Source: Bacteroidota bacterium
GTDB lineage: Bacteria > Bacteroidota > Ignavibacteria > Palsa-1295
Length of the DNA: 64,000 bases
NCBI GenBank assembly: GCA_021324735.1
Contig: JAJPIO010000004.1
Span: 62,001 to 126,000 of the forward strand
Direction of reading: 5' to 3'
A program made the position numbers and the translations under genes. Within the stretch, counting starts at the first letter, position 1; each line of letters begins with the position of its first letter. Below, piece after piece: positions 35,511 to 44,103 of the stretch. Under the pieces are notes generated by a model. It was not told where the DNA came from and ran no database searches. It was given only the letters and a program-made list of their open reading frames with translations.

Positions 35511-35538
35511 AAAGCCCTTCTCTGGTGAGAAGGGCTTT
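35511..35538. terminator. Bidirectional terminator between secreted protein and valS
   Basis: AAAGCCCTTCTC (35511-35522) and GAGAAGGGCTTT (35527-35538), 12 perfect pairs with a TGGT loop. On the plus strand TTTT follows directly; on the minus strand CTTTTCATTT. It can serve both converging genes. Confidence 0.9.
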
Positions 35539-35556
35539 TTAATATGGCTTCATTGC

Positions 35557-38400
35557 TTACGCCAATTCTTCCAAGCTCGCCTTTAGTTTTTCGATCTGTG
35601 CCTCATAACTCGCGTGTTTTTCTCGTTCCTTTTCGATAACATGCGCGGGGGCGCGGCCAACAAATCCTTCGTTCGAAAGCTTTGCGCTCACTTGTTCTTT
35701 CTGGGAAAGTACACGCTCTAACTCTTTCGAAAGGCGTTCTTTCTCCTGCTTACGTTCCTCGTCAGAACGCTGCTCGAGCTTAATAAGGATGCGACCGCGA
35801 GCGCCGACCAACTCTCCAGCATATTCTCGTGATGAATACTCTTTATCATCGGATTCGATCCTTAACGACGAGGCGCGGCCCAGCCGCTCCATAATATGGC
35901 GCGCCGATTCAAGTAATGTCCTATCGCTTGCTTTTCCTGCTTGCAGGACGATCTCCGCGCTTTTTGAAGGCGCTAGCTTGATCGTCGAGCGAACGAGGCG
36001 AATGGCCTCGATGGTACGTTGAACGAATGCAAAATCTGCTTCAACGTTATCGTCGATCTTCCCGTCATCGGCAGTCACATAGTCATCACGCCCGATAAGA
36101 ACGTTCTCGTCATTACCGGTCAGCGCATGCCATAGCTCTTCCGTGATGAATGGCATGATCGGATGCAACAGGCGCATAATACCTTCTAATATCTCGACTG
36201 CAAGCGGCGTGGAATCCGGCTGTAGCTTTACGATCTCGAGGTACCAATCGCAGAAATCGCCCCAAATGAAATCATATAGCGTCTTGGTTGCGTCGTTGAT
36301 CTGGTAGCTATCAAATGCAGCGCGAATATCGCGAGCAGCTCGATTAGCACGGGAAAGTATCCATTTATCCGCAAGCGTTGCAGGAGCTTCAAAAGGCTTT
36401 GCTGAAACAGGTCCGGCAAAAACACGAAGATTATTAGGTCCACGCTTTTCACCATTCGTGCTTATATTCTGCAATTCGGTATCTTCGCTCTCAAATTCCG
36501 TTTTTGGCTTTGAGGCCTGATATTCATCACGCTTCATCAGCACAAAGCGTGTGGCATTCCACAGTTTATTCGCGAAGTTACGGCCGATCTCACACGATTC
36601 TTCACCAAAACGTACGTCCTGCCCAAGAGGAGCAAGATACAACAGCGTAAAACGAACCGCATCAGTACCATATTTCGCGATGAGGTCTAACGGATCCGGA
36701 GAATTGCCCAGTGATTTGGACATCTTACGTCCCTCGAGATCACGCAGGACATTATGGAAATAGACGTCTCTGAATGGAATGAGGTCCGTCAACTTTGTTC
36801 GCTGCGATCCGTCCTTCAAAGGTATGCTTGGCATGAATTCAATGCCTGCCATGATCATACGCGCGACCCAGAAAAAGATGATATCCGGTGCTGTCGAAAG
36901 AAGAGAGGTGGGATAAAACTCCTGTAAATCCGGCGTAGCATCAGGCCAACCAAACGTGGCAAATGGCCATAACCAGGATGAGAACCATGTATCGAGCACA
37001 TCGGAATCTTGCATCAGTGGCCCGTTATATCCACTGTGCTTTGCTTTTGCTCGCGCCTCTTCTTCGTTGCGGCCAACGAAAATTTCTCCAGTCTCTGCGT
37101 ACCACGCGGGAATGCGGTGCCCCCACCACAACTGTCGCGAAATGCACCAATCGCGGATGTTCGTCATCCAATGACGATAGGTATTGAGCCATCGCTCGGG
37201 ATGAAAGTGGATCAACCCTTCCTCAACCACCTGCAGTGCCGGCTCGGCCAGTGGTTTCATCTTCACAAACCACTGATCCGAAAGATAAGGCTCGACCATT
37301 TCACCGCCGCGCTCGGAGTATCCAACGGAGTGAGTGTAATTCTCGATCTTTTCAACGAGTCCGAGAAGTTGCAACTCTTCAACCACACGCTTACGCGCGT
37401 CGAAGCGATCGAGGCCGGCAAAGCGTCCACCATTTTCATTGATGACGCCATGTGTATCCATCACATTGATCTGTGCAAGCTTGTGACGAATGCCGATCTC
37501 GAAATCGTTCGGATCGTGCGCCGGTGTGATCTTTACACAGCCGGTACCGAATTCTTTATCGACGTAGCTATCCGCGATCACTGGAATCTCACGATTCACC
37601 AGCGGCAACATAAGGGTGCGGCCTACCAAGTGCTTGTACCGCTCATCGTCGGGATTTACCGCTACTGCAACGTCACCCAGCATCGTCTCAGGACGAGTGG
37701 TAGCGATCGTTATATATTCTTGCTCGCTACCTTTCGTACCAACGACAGGATATTTAAAGAAATATAACTTGCCTTCTGTGACCTTATATATTACTTCTTC
37801 ATCCGAAAGCGCGGACTGTGCAAGCGGCGACCAGTTAATGATCCGTTTGCCCCGATATATAAGCCCCTTCTCGTATAATCGCACAAAGCACTCGATGACG
37901 GCATCGTAGTACGCTTCATCCATGGTAAAACGAGTACGACGCCAGTCGCACGAGCAGCCGAGTGCTCGAAGCTGACTGATGATAATATCACCATACTTCT
38001 CTTTCCATGCCCAGACTCGTTCTAAAAATTTTTCGCGTCCAAGGTCGTGACGAGTAAGCCCTTCGGCCCGTAACTCCCGCTCGATCTTGGTTTGCGTGGC
38101 AATTCCCGCATGATCGGTACCCGGCATCCAGAGCGCTTCATAGCCAAGCATACGATAAAGACGAATATAGACGTCCTGAATCGTATTGTTGAGTGCATGT
38201 CCCATATGCAGAATGCCCGTCACATTCGGTGGTGGGATGACGACTGTGAACGGCGGCTTATCGACCGCCCTGCGGCCAGTCGGATCCTGCGCATTCAGTT
38301 CAGCGCGATTCGCGTCGAACAGGTGATTTTGTTCCCATCGCTCATACCACGCTGCTTCTACCGTGTTCGGGGAATAGGCTTTTGCTAATGGCTCTGACAT
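35557..38400 (-). CDS. valS: Valine-tRNA ligase
   Basis: A 947-residue class I synthetase that charges tRNA-Val. Motifs: PPPNVTGILHMGHALNN with the HIGH-type HMGH at 65-68, GTDHAGIATQTKIERELRAEG, editing domain with ATTRPETMLGDVAVAVNPDD, DVLDTWFSSWLWPF, and the KMSKS loop RKMSKSLGNSPDPLD. After the anticodon-binding domain comes the C-terminal coiled coil (about 880-947) typical of ValS. The frame is open to 38433 but the ATG at 38400 (MSEPLAKAY) matches the family. An insert of about 25 residues near ESEDTELQNISTNGEKRGPNN is unusual. Downstream of the MgtC gene on the same strand, 75 bases apart. Confidence 0.98.
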   Translation of the reverse strand: MSEPLAKAYSPNTVEAAWYERWEQNHLFDANRAELNAQDPTGRRAVDKPPFTVVIPPPNVTGILHMGHALNNTIQDVYIRLYRMLGYEALWMPGTDHAGIATQTKIERELRAEGLTRHDLGREKFLERVWAWKEKYGDIIISQLRALGCSCDWRRTRFTMDEAYYDAVIECFVRLYEKGLIYRGKRIINWSPLAQSALSDEEVIYKVTEGKLYFFKYPVVGTKGSEQEYITIATTRPETMLGDVAVAVNPDDERYKHLVGRTLMLPLVNREIPVIADSYVDKEFGTGCVKITPAHDPNDFEIGIRHKLAQINVMDTHGVINENGGRFAGLDRFDARKRVVEELQLLGLVEKIENYTHSVGYSERGGEMVEPYLSDQWFVKMKPLAEPALQVVEEGLIHFHPERWLNTYRHWMTNIRDWCISRQLWWGHRIPAWYAETGEIFVGRNEEEARAKAKHSGYNGPLMQDSDVLDTWFSSWLWPFATFGWPDATPDLQEFYPTSLLSTAPDIIFFWVARMIMAGIEFMPSIPLKDGSQRTKLTDLIPFRDVYFHNVLRDLEGRKMSKSLGNSPDPLDLIAKYGTDAVRFTLLYLAPLGQDVRFGEESCEIGRNFANKLWNATRFVLMKRDEYQASKPKTEFESEDTELQNISTNGEKRGPNNLRVFAGPVSAKPFEAPATLADKWILSRANRAARDIRAAFDSYQINDATKTLYDFIWGDFCDWYLEIVKLQPDSTPLAVEILEGIMRLLHPIMPFITEELWHALTGNDENVLIGRDDYVTADDGKIDDNVEADFAFVQRTIEAIRLVRSTIKLAPSKSAEIVLQAGKASDRTLLESARHIMERLGRASSLRIESDDKEYSSREYAGELVGARGRILIKLEQRSDEERKQEKERLSKELERVLSQKEQVSAKLSNEGFVGRAPAHVIEKEREKHASYEAQIEKLKASLEELA

Positions 38401-38475
38401 TCTAAGTAGGAAATTGGAGAGAAAGTAACGCACTCTGACAATCGGGCGTGCCTGCCACGGAAAAGCACTACTCCA

Positions 38476-39057
38476 CTAGTTACTGCTTTTTTCTTCGGTC
38501 AGCGGGGTAATAACCTTCGCCGCTTTCGCCACCGCTGCTGACCGCCGGTGAGCACGGCGGTGTGATCGGTCGCGCACACGGAGCGAGATGAACCAGGGAT
38601 TATTGTCAATAAACCGGTCGATCGGCTTAAGCAGAATAAGAACGCCAAGGGCAATAATACTTATCGCTATGGTAGTAATGACAAAACCAGAACCGGCCAT
38701 AATACCAAGCCCCGCAGTAAAGAAGATCGTAGATGCAGTGGTAATACCTGCAATCTTACCACCACGCACTAAAATGACACCGGCACCAATAAAGCCAATA
38801 CCGGTAATGATTTGGGCTGAAATACGTCCTGGTTCTCCGCCATAAACAATAGCTGTTTGGATCGAAACGATCGTGATCACACAACAACTGATCGAGACCA
38901 TAAGGCAAGTACGAAGTCCTGCCGATTTGCCATAGATCTGATTCTCGAGTCCGATAATGCCGCCGCCGACAATCGCTGCGGCTAGCCTTGGCCAATACGT
39001 GCCTGCAAGATCGAGAAAACTTTGAAGACCTTCGTTTGAATTGGGTGAGAACGCCAT
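38476..39057 (-). CDS. MgtC/SapB family membrane protein
   Basis: A 193-residue protein with five hydrophobic segments in the first 150 residues. Family motifs: LAAAIVGGGIIGLENQIYGKSAGLRTCLMV (about 25-54) and QIITGIGFIGAGVILV (about 82-98), including the conserved Asp/Glu and Arg near LE and GLRT. MgtC-type proteins modulate magnesium homeostasis and ATP synthase activity in pathogens; the role in other bacteria is less clear. Basic His/Arg-rich cytoplasmic tail (RDRSHRRAHRR). It follows a glycosyltransferase by six bases and precedes valS, so cotranscription is likely though functionally odd. Confidence 0.9.
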   Translation of the reverse strand: MAFSPNSNEGLQSFLDLAGTYWPRLAAAIVGGGIIGLENQIYGKSAGLRTCLMVSISCCVITIVSIQTAIVYGGEPGRISAQIITGIGFIGAGVILVRGGKIAGITTASTIFFTAGLGIMAGSGFVITTIAISIIALGVLILLKPIDRFIDNNPWFISLRVRDRSHRRAHRRSAAVAKAAKVITPLTEEKSSN

Positions 39058-39063
39058 TACCGT

Positions 39064-40245
39064 CTATAAATTGTTCAGCATCTCTTCGAACTTAGCGTTC
39101 CAAACCTGTTCGCTAAAATCCCGTTCGATTCGGTGCCGTGATTCAGAGCCAAAGCTTTGCCGCATGCGCTCATCGGACGCCAATTGAAGCATCGCGTTGG
39201 CGAACGCCTTGGGATCATCCTCAACAAAAAAACCGGTCTTTGAGTCAACAATAAATGTTTCGGGGCCACCGCAGCGAGAAGAAATAACTGGAAGTCCGCA
39301 GGCCATAGCTTCCATCGCAGCGATACCAAGCCCTTCCTGCTCACTTGTAACCAAAAGGGCTGTAGATGACTGATACAATTCTATTAAATTATCATCCGAC
39401 ACTTCAGAAAGGTGATGGATCTGAAAAGTTGGTTTTTCTTTTAAGGAAAATTCGGAGGAAACAACAGTGGCTGTGAAATCAAGTTGGGGAGCTATGGTAT
39501 GAAGCTCCTTACACGCCTGTACGAATAGCTCTATCCTCTTGCGAGGATCGTTAGCACGACCGACGAATACGAAGCTGGGCTTTTGTGGTGTGTAAATCTG
39601 CCGAGCAGGCACAAAATGACTCGTATCGATAGGATAAGGCCAGACTTCAACGGTCTTCTTAGTGAGTTGCTGAACATGCCTGCGAGTATCCTCACTGACA
39701 GCAAGTACTTTGGTCGCCGCCTCAAGTACCTGCTGTTCCGCACTCAGTATTCGCTTGAGGCCGGCTTTTTCTACTATACTAGCCGGACCCCGACTGCTTT
39801 GCAATCTCTCCCGACGGTCCATTCCGACCGTCGATGAGACCCACGCGATGAACGGCTTATGTAATTCTACGAGAGCGAGTCCTGTATGAGCCGAGCCGGT
39901 TACAAGTATAAAAGCGTTGAACTGATCGAGCGTTTTCTTCCAAAGCTGATTCGCCTTAACGCGGTTACGCTCCCATTCGGGCAAACGGGCACCGAGAGCG
40001 ATCGAGCGCATTCGTCGAAATTCATACTCTTTAATATTGGGAGTTAACTGTAACTCCCCTCTAGTAAGGTTAAAAAGCGAAGAGTGGAGTTCAGGATGTG
40101 ATTCGAAGCGTGCATAATGAACTACCGTGGGGTCCAGACCTGCAGTCTTGCTTCTCAAGTAAATATACTCGACCAGACGCAATACTCCACCGTAATTGGC
40201 AGGGTCCTGTGTAACAATGGCAAGGCGGGTCTTACGGTTGGCCAC
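39064..40245 (-). CDS. Glycosyltransferase family 4 (GT-B fold)
   Basis: A 393-residue retaining glycosyltransferase. N-terminal Rossmann-type acceptor domain (LAIVTQDPANYGGVLRLVEYIYL), GAHTGLAL-like segment, and C-terminal donor domain with FVFVGRANDPRKRIELFVQA and the EX7E motif EQEGLGIAAMEAMACGLPVISSRCGGPETF (about 300-330), both Glu present. Typically transfers a sugar from a nucleotide-sugar to a glycan or lipid at the cytoplasmic membrane. The NYGG near the start resembles enzymes that bind nucleotide-sugars. Sugar and acceptor cannot be assigned. Divergent from the small stress-type genes. Confidence 0.88.
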   Translation of the reverse strand: MANRKTRLAIVTQDPANYGGVLRLVEYIYLRSKTAGLDPTVVHYARFESHPELHSSLFNLTRGELQLTPNIKEYEFRRMRSIALGARLPEWERNRVKANQLWKKTLDQFNAFILVTGSAHTGLALVELHKPFIAWVSSTVGMDRRERLQSSRGPASIVEKAGLKRILSAEQQVLEAATKVLAVSEDTRRHVQQLTKKTVEVWPYPIDTSHFVPARQIYTPQKPSFVFVGRANDPRKRIELFVQACKELHTIAPQLDFTATVVSSEFSLKEKPTFQIHHLSEVSDDNLIELYQSSTALLVTSEQEGLGIAAMEAMACGLPVISSRCGGPETFIVDSKTGFFVEDDPKAFANAMLQLASDERMRQSFGSESRHRIERDFSEQVWNAKFEEMLNNL

Positions 40246-40524
40246 CTGGAATAATCCGGATATTAAAAAACTCCGATTCCTTCAGTATCATATAGAAACA
40301 TGGGGAATAAATTCTAAAATACTAAATAGGTTCGTATTCGCTAAAAAATCGCGTTTCTGGCTATTTTTTCGCTTCCTGCTGCGGAGCTGCCTCAGGCATA
40401 ATGCTTGTAGCATGAGTCCATTACAAGCCCATGACGAACTACTCATCCATACGCCTAACTGTCGTCGTGGCGCTCTAAGTTTTACTGATCACACTATTTT
40501 TAAGCACCTATTTATAATACAACG

Positions 40525-40743
40525 ATGGCACAAAACCAAAACAACGACTCATCACGGAATAGCAATCGGTCAAATTCGAACCCATCCAAGAGTGGCCAAC
40601 AGAACCCTTCGCGTAGTGGAAATTCCGGATCGGACCGTGATATTAATCGTGGCAACACCCAGGAGCGTTCGGGCCAACAATCCGGTGGCTCTAACAGCGG
40701 ATCCCGACAGGGCGGCTCGCAACAAGGTACTTCGAACCGCTAA
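40525..40743 (+). CDS. Small Gln/Ser/Asn/Gly-rich protein
   Basis: A 72-residue, extremely hydrophilic protein starting MAQNQNNDSSRNSN, with about 70 percent Ser, Asn, Gly, Gln and Arg and no hydrophobic core, so it is predicted to be disordered. I do not recognise a family. It precedes, by 41 bases, a KGG-type stress protein of similar composition, and both lie in a run of small plus-strand genes, which supports it being real. Possibly a hydrophilin-like protein protecting under desiccation or other stress; that is inference. No clear ribosome-binding site. Confidence 0.55.
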   Translation: MAQNQNNDSSRNSNRSNSNPSKSGQQNPSRSGNSGSDRDINRGNTQERSGQQSGGSNSGSRQGGSQQGTSNR

Positions 40744-40783
40744 GAATTCAGTTAACCGTCACCAAACTAAGGAGTAGAGAAAC

Positions 40784-41194
40784 ATGGCGAATACCAGCAA
40801 ACGAGGATTTGCATCAATGGACGGTGAGAAACAACGGCTCATCGCTTCCAAAGGCGGAAAGGCTGCCCACGCAAAAGGAACTGCACATGAGTGGAGCTCT
40901 GAAGAAGCACGAGCAGCCGGACGCAAAGGCGGCGAAAGTCGAGGCACTCGCGGCCAGCATATGGACGAGCCCGTACCCGGCCATTCGGCGCAAGAACTGG
41001 TAAGTCATTCGAATGCGATCTCCACCAGTTTCCTGAATGACGCTGGCAGTTCGTTACGCGGTGGAAACAATTTCGCGAACGGAAATCACACGAATAGTGC
41101 GCCGGCCACAGGATCCAACCCCAATACGGGAGCGAATCACACCTATTATGCGACGACACCGGCACGACAAGAGTCGTCACATGCGGTGAATTGA
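40784..41194 (+). CDS. KGG domain stress protein (YciG/con-10-like)
   Basis: A 136-residue hydrophilic protein with two KGG motifs: GFASMDGEKQRLIASKGGKA (about 8-27) and AHEWSSEEARAAGRKGGESR (about 34-53), the repeat type found in GsiB, YciG and fungal con-10 and linked with general stress. The remainder is Gly/Asn/Thr-rich and disordered. A strong Shine-Dalgarno TAAGGAG (40768-40774) lies ahead of the ATG. With the DUF892 protein at 41661 it makes a yciG-yciE type set. Mode of action of such proteins is not known. Confidence 0.8.
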   Translation: MANTSKRGFASMDGEKQRLIASKGGKAAHAKGTAHEWSSEEARAAGRKGGESRGTRGQHMDEPVPGHSAQELVSHSNAISTSFLNDAGSSLRGGNNFANGNHTNSAPATGSNPNTGANHTYYATTPARQESSHAVN

Positions 41195-41213
41195 GCACTT
41201 GCAAGAACTGAAT

Positions 41214-41399
41214 ATGCCTCAGAAAGATAAATCAAGTAAACGTGCAACACGCAAGGATCAAACGGAACGTAGGGATACCCCTCCGTTTCTGCAAGAGACT
41301 CGTGCGGCGAAAGAGCACGAACTTGTAATCGAGGGCGTACGGTCACTTTCTACACCGCCAGGAGAGCCATACAACGATGTGTCACTTCGACCGAAGTAA
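41214..41399 (+). CDS. Small charged hypothetical protein
   Basis: A 61-residue protein, MPQKDKSSKRATRKDQTERR at the N-terminus, highly charged and probably disordered, with a short more apolar stretch near HELVIEGVRSL. The frame opens at a TTG 15 bases earlier, but the ATG at 41214 is preferred. It begins 19 bases after the KGG gene, the same spacing style as in an operon, and ends before a weak stem-loop. I do not recognise a family; as part of the cluster it may also be stress-related. Confidence 0.5.
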   Translation: MPQKDKSSKRATRKDQTERRDTPPFLQETRAAKEHELVIEGVRSLSTPPGEPYNDVSLRPK

Positions 41400-41436
41400 C
41401 GATCGTCGAAGTCTACTGCGGCTGAAACGCCGAATG

Positions 41437-41490
41437 CCCGCTGGAGATCGTAGCACATGAAAGCTCGTCTTTAGCGGGTGTTTTATTTTA
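41437..41490 (+). terminator. Possible terminator after the small stress-type genes
   Basis: CCCGCT (41437-41442) and AGCGGG (41473-41478) with a long loop are followed by TGTTTTATTTT. The loop of 30 bases weakens the case, but the T-run and position after three small genes agree with termination. Confidence 0.4.
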
Positions 41491-41660
41491 GATGTTTTCT
41501 CTCTCCGTTCTTTTTACATTAAGGCTTTACTCCAAACATTCCATCTTGATTTTACGGCGTGTGCTTTGCAGCATTTATCAGCACGGCTCTGCTACGGATG
41601 ATGCTCATCCGCACCGTTCAAGTTGATCCACACTATTTTACTATTCAGGAGTAATTGCAC

Positions 41661-42236
41661 ATGCCTAAGCTAAATACACTGCAGGATATTTATATCAATG
41701 AGTTGCGCGACCTTTACAACATGGAAACACAACTCACGAAAACACTTCCACGGATCGCAAAGGCGATCTCGCACTCGGAATTGAAACAAGCGTTCGAAAA
41801 CCATTTGGAACAAACGGAGAACCACATTGACCGCCTCGAACAAGTGTTTGAAATGTGCGGGCAGAAGGTCCGTGGCAAGAAGTGCACGGGTATGGAAGGC
41901 ATTCTCGATGAAGCGCTCGAGATCTTGTCATCCGATGTAAACGACGACGCGCTCGATGCTGCGATCATCGGAGCGGCGCAAAAAGTCGAGCATTATGAGA
42001 TCGCAAGCTATGGTACCGTCCGTACATGGGCAGAGCAGCTTGGCTTCGACGATCAGGCCGAACTTCTCAACCAAACCCTCTCCGAGGAAAAGCAAGCCAA
42101 CGAGAAATTAACGCAACTTGCCGAGCAATTCGTGAATGAAGAAGCGAGTCATGGCGAGTCGGAATTCGAAGTGGCACATAACGGATATGATAGCCGTTCG
42201 AAGAGCAACGGACGAAGCAGTCGTCGTTCCTCGTAA
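41661..42236 (+). CDS. DUF892 ferritin-like protein (YciE/YciF family)
   Basis: A 191-residue protein of the DUF892 family, a four-helix ferritin-like bundle: LQDIYINELRDLYNMETQLTKTLPRIAKAI, then ENHLEQTENHIDRLEQVFEMCG with the E-x6-Y and E-x2-H metal-type residues, and IGAAQKVEHYEIASYGTVRTWAEQLG. The Ser/Arg-rich tail (about 170-191) is extra. Family members are induced by osmotic and other stresses. The ATG at 41661 is preceded by AGGAG, better than the TTG at 41655. It ends one base before the convergent SLOG-type gene. Confidence 0.9.
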   Translation: MPKLNTLQDIYINELRDLYNMETQLTKTLPRIAKAISHSELKQAFENHLEQTENHIDRLEQVFEMCGQKVRGKKCTGMEGILDEALEILSSDVNDDALDAAIIGAAQKVEHYEIASYGTVRTWAEQLGFDDQAELLNQTLSEEKQANEKLTQLAEQFVNEEASHGESEFEVAHNGYDSRSKSNGRSSRRSS

Positions 42237-42237
42237 T

Positions 42238-44088
42238 CTATGCACCCTGAGGAACTTCCAGGGGGCGATCTCGATGAGTGAGTATCCAGTCGCCGTTCTC
42301 GGCTAACGCTTCGCGGCCGAGTTCGGCGACAAATCGTTGTGCATCTTCGATACGGTTTTCCTCGATCAGCTTTTCAAGGTGCATCTTTGCTCTGTTAAAG
42401 AACGCACTCATGCGGTCGTACTGACGGGTATGTTCAGAAAAAGCATTCTTATTCAGGAATTCGTGAAGTAGTGCACCTGAAAGGGAAAGCAATACGACTC
42501 CGAGTACAAGATAATGACTATAATCAAAAACGAACGCCTGTAACCCAGCAGCAAAGAGAGCGATCGCAAATAGAATACTCACCGTTCGTTCATACCAGTG
42601 AACGCGTTTGTGATCGCGATGGGCGGCCCGTGCAAAATAATTGGCCTGATCCTCGACCCAATACTTGAGAACGAGCTTCAATCGATCTTTTTCCGTTATA
42701 TCCGGTCGAGTGGAAGCTTGACCAATTGTCTCGTCGGGACATGTTTCGGTCATACAGCTTCGAACGGCATTGCGTATCCAGTCAAGTTCGCTGCGTTGCT
42801 TCCGCATGTAAAAATCAGCGACGGAATCCTTCAGGCCTGCCAACTTCCAAAAGAATTGAATCCGCAACCCCTCCGCAAGTGCGCGGTAATCAAGGTATTT
42901 CGTTTGGTACCCCTGACGTTTTGCCCAACTGAAAATTCCGAACGCTATGAGCAGAATCGCCAGGTAAGCCATGAGCATCTCAGAAGCCGCGAGCGGCCCC
43001 GAATATACCTCGAAGCAAGCGACCGCAAGGAACACACATGTAAGAATCAATTTTAGAGTCGCAAACGTCCGGCGTTGAAATCGTTGCGACAATACATCGG
43101 CAATAGAATAAAAATCGAGCGTTTCGCGAAGCGGCGTTGGCATCGCGGACCGTACACTTGTCGGGAAAATATATTCCTTACTCGCACTTAAGTTCTCTTT
43201 AAGCTCTTCCGCATGCGTAACTGCATCGCGATTCAGCATTTCCATGCGTTCGTAAATATCGCGATACGCCTGCTCCGCCTCTTCCTGAGAGGCATAACCT
43301 TTAGGATAAAGACGCTTCACTTGAAAAGCATCTGCGGCGTTCGGATTCGAATACCGTGGAGTTACAATGTGATAAACGGGTCCGTTGTCTGGCGCATCAA
43401 GTTCACTGTGAGGAGCGGCATAGGGCTCCGGCACTCCTTCCAATCGAAACCTGACGACATTGGAAGTCCCACCGATTTTTTGAAGCGGCACGCCATCCCA
43501 CAACGCTACAAGAATCGTACAGTGCATTGCGAGGAATGCACCACATTGCGCATATTGCCGCTCACGCCCTGGGCCATGGGCGAGAATATCTTCCTGCTCC
43601 TGACCTTCCACAAGCGGTAATTCAAAAGAATGCTCGGCCTTACTAATGATGGCGTGAAATTCTTTTCTGGATGCATCATCAAAATCGGTTTCGTATATCC
43701 CGATCGGCATAGGCAGCACTATGATGAGCCGCATACCCACTTCGATCGCAATGCGAGAACACAGCCGATCAGCACCATCCGCTAATGCTGAAAGTAGGAT
43801 AAAGGACGTAGAAGGATATCGCACGCAAAGTGCCGCAAATTCGGCACGCAAAAGCTCTTCTAAACGCGGAATGTCTTCTGCACGAAGATCACGGTGGCCG
43901 GTAATACCGATTATGATAGGAAGCGGACCATGAACGGTTGTTTCTCCCGTTCGATGCAAAGAAAAACGAGTATTCCTGTTTGGTGCAGTTCGCCGTTCGA
44001 GAAACTCTTCAACGACACTTTCACCAGCACCGACAGCTACCGGTATTCCCGGAAGCTCGAGAGCCGGTTTCACAACCCGATCATCCAT
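42238..44088 (-). CDS. SLOG-like nucleotide-sensing protein with two pairs of membrane helices
   Basis: A 616-residue protein. Residues about 55-210 look like a SLOG/LOG-type Rossmann fold: GITGHRDLRAEDIPRLEELL (61-80), ILLSALADGADRLCSRIAIEVG (97-118), LIIVLPMPIGIYETDF, and FLAMHCTILVALWDG (185-199). After a polar stretch there is a helix pair (343-388), a linker with YRALAEGLRIQFFWKLAG (401-418), and a second helix pair (503-543), then a basic amphipathic C-terminus. The combination resembles SLOG plus SLATT-type proteins, proposed in immune/nucleotide-signalling systems where a pore-forming part is triggered by a ligand. I infer a sensor-effector role; no partner synthase is nearby. It follows the OmpH-like gene by 15 bases. 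Confidence 0.6.
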   Translation of the reverse strand: MDDRVVKPALELPGIPVAVGAGESVVEEFLERRTAPNRNTRFSLHRTGETTVHGPLPIIIGITGHRDLRAEDIPRLEELLRAEFAALCVRYPSTSFILLSALADGADRLCSRIAIEVGMRLIIVLPMPIGIYETDFDDASRKEFHAIISKAEHSFELPLVEGQEQEDILAHGPGRERQYAQCGAFLAMHCTILVALWDGVPLQKIGGTSNVVRFRLEGVPEPYAAPHSELDAPDNGPVYHIVTPRYSNPNAADAFQVKRLYPKGYASQEEAEQAYRDIYERMEMLNRDAVTHAEELKENLSASKEYIFPTSVRSAMPTPLRETLDFYSIADVLSQRFQRRTFATLKLILTCVFLAVACFEVYSGPLAASEMLMAYLAILLIAFGIFSWAKRQGYQTKYLDYRALAEGLRIQFFWKLAGLKDSVADFYMRKQRSELDWIRNAVRSCMTETCPDETIGQASTRPDITEKDRLKLVLKYWVEDQANYFARAAHRDHKRVHWYERTVSILFAIALFAAGLQAFVFDYSHYLVLGVVLLSLSGALLHEFLNKNAFSEHTRQYDRMSAFFNRAKMHLEKLIEENRIEDAQRFVAELGREALAENGDWILTHRDRPLEVPQGA

Positions 44089-44103
44089 CAGTATACTCGT
44101 TCG

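Noticed and set aside
37009-37767. A 252-codon plus-strand frame inside valS
   Set aside because: Antisense to conserved valS motifs; no recognisable protein features.
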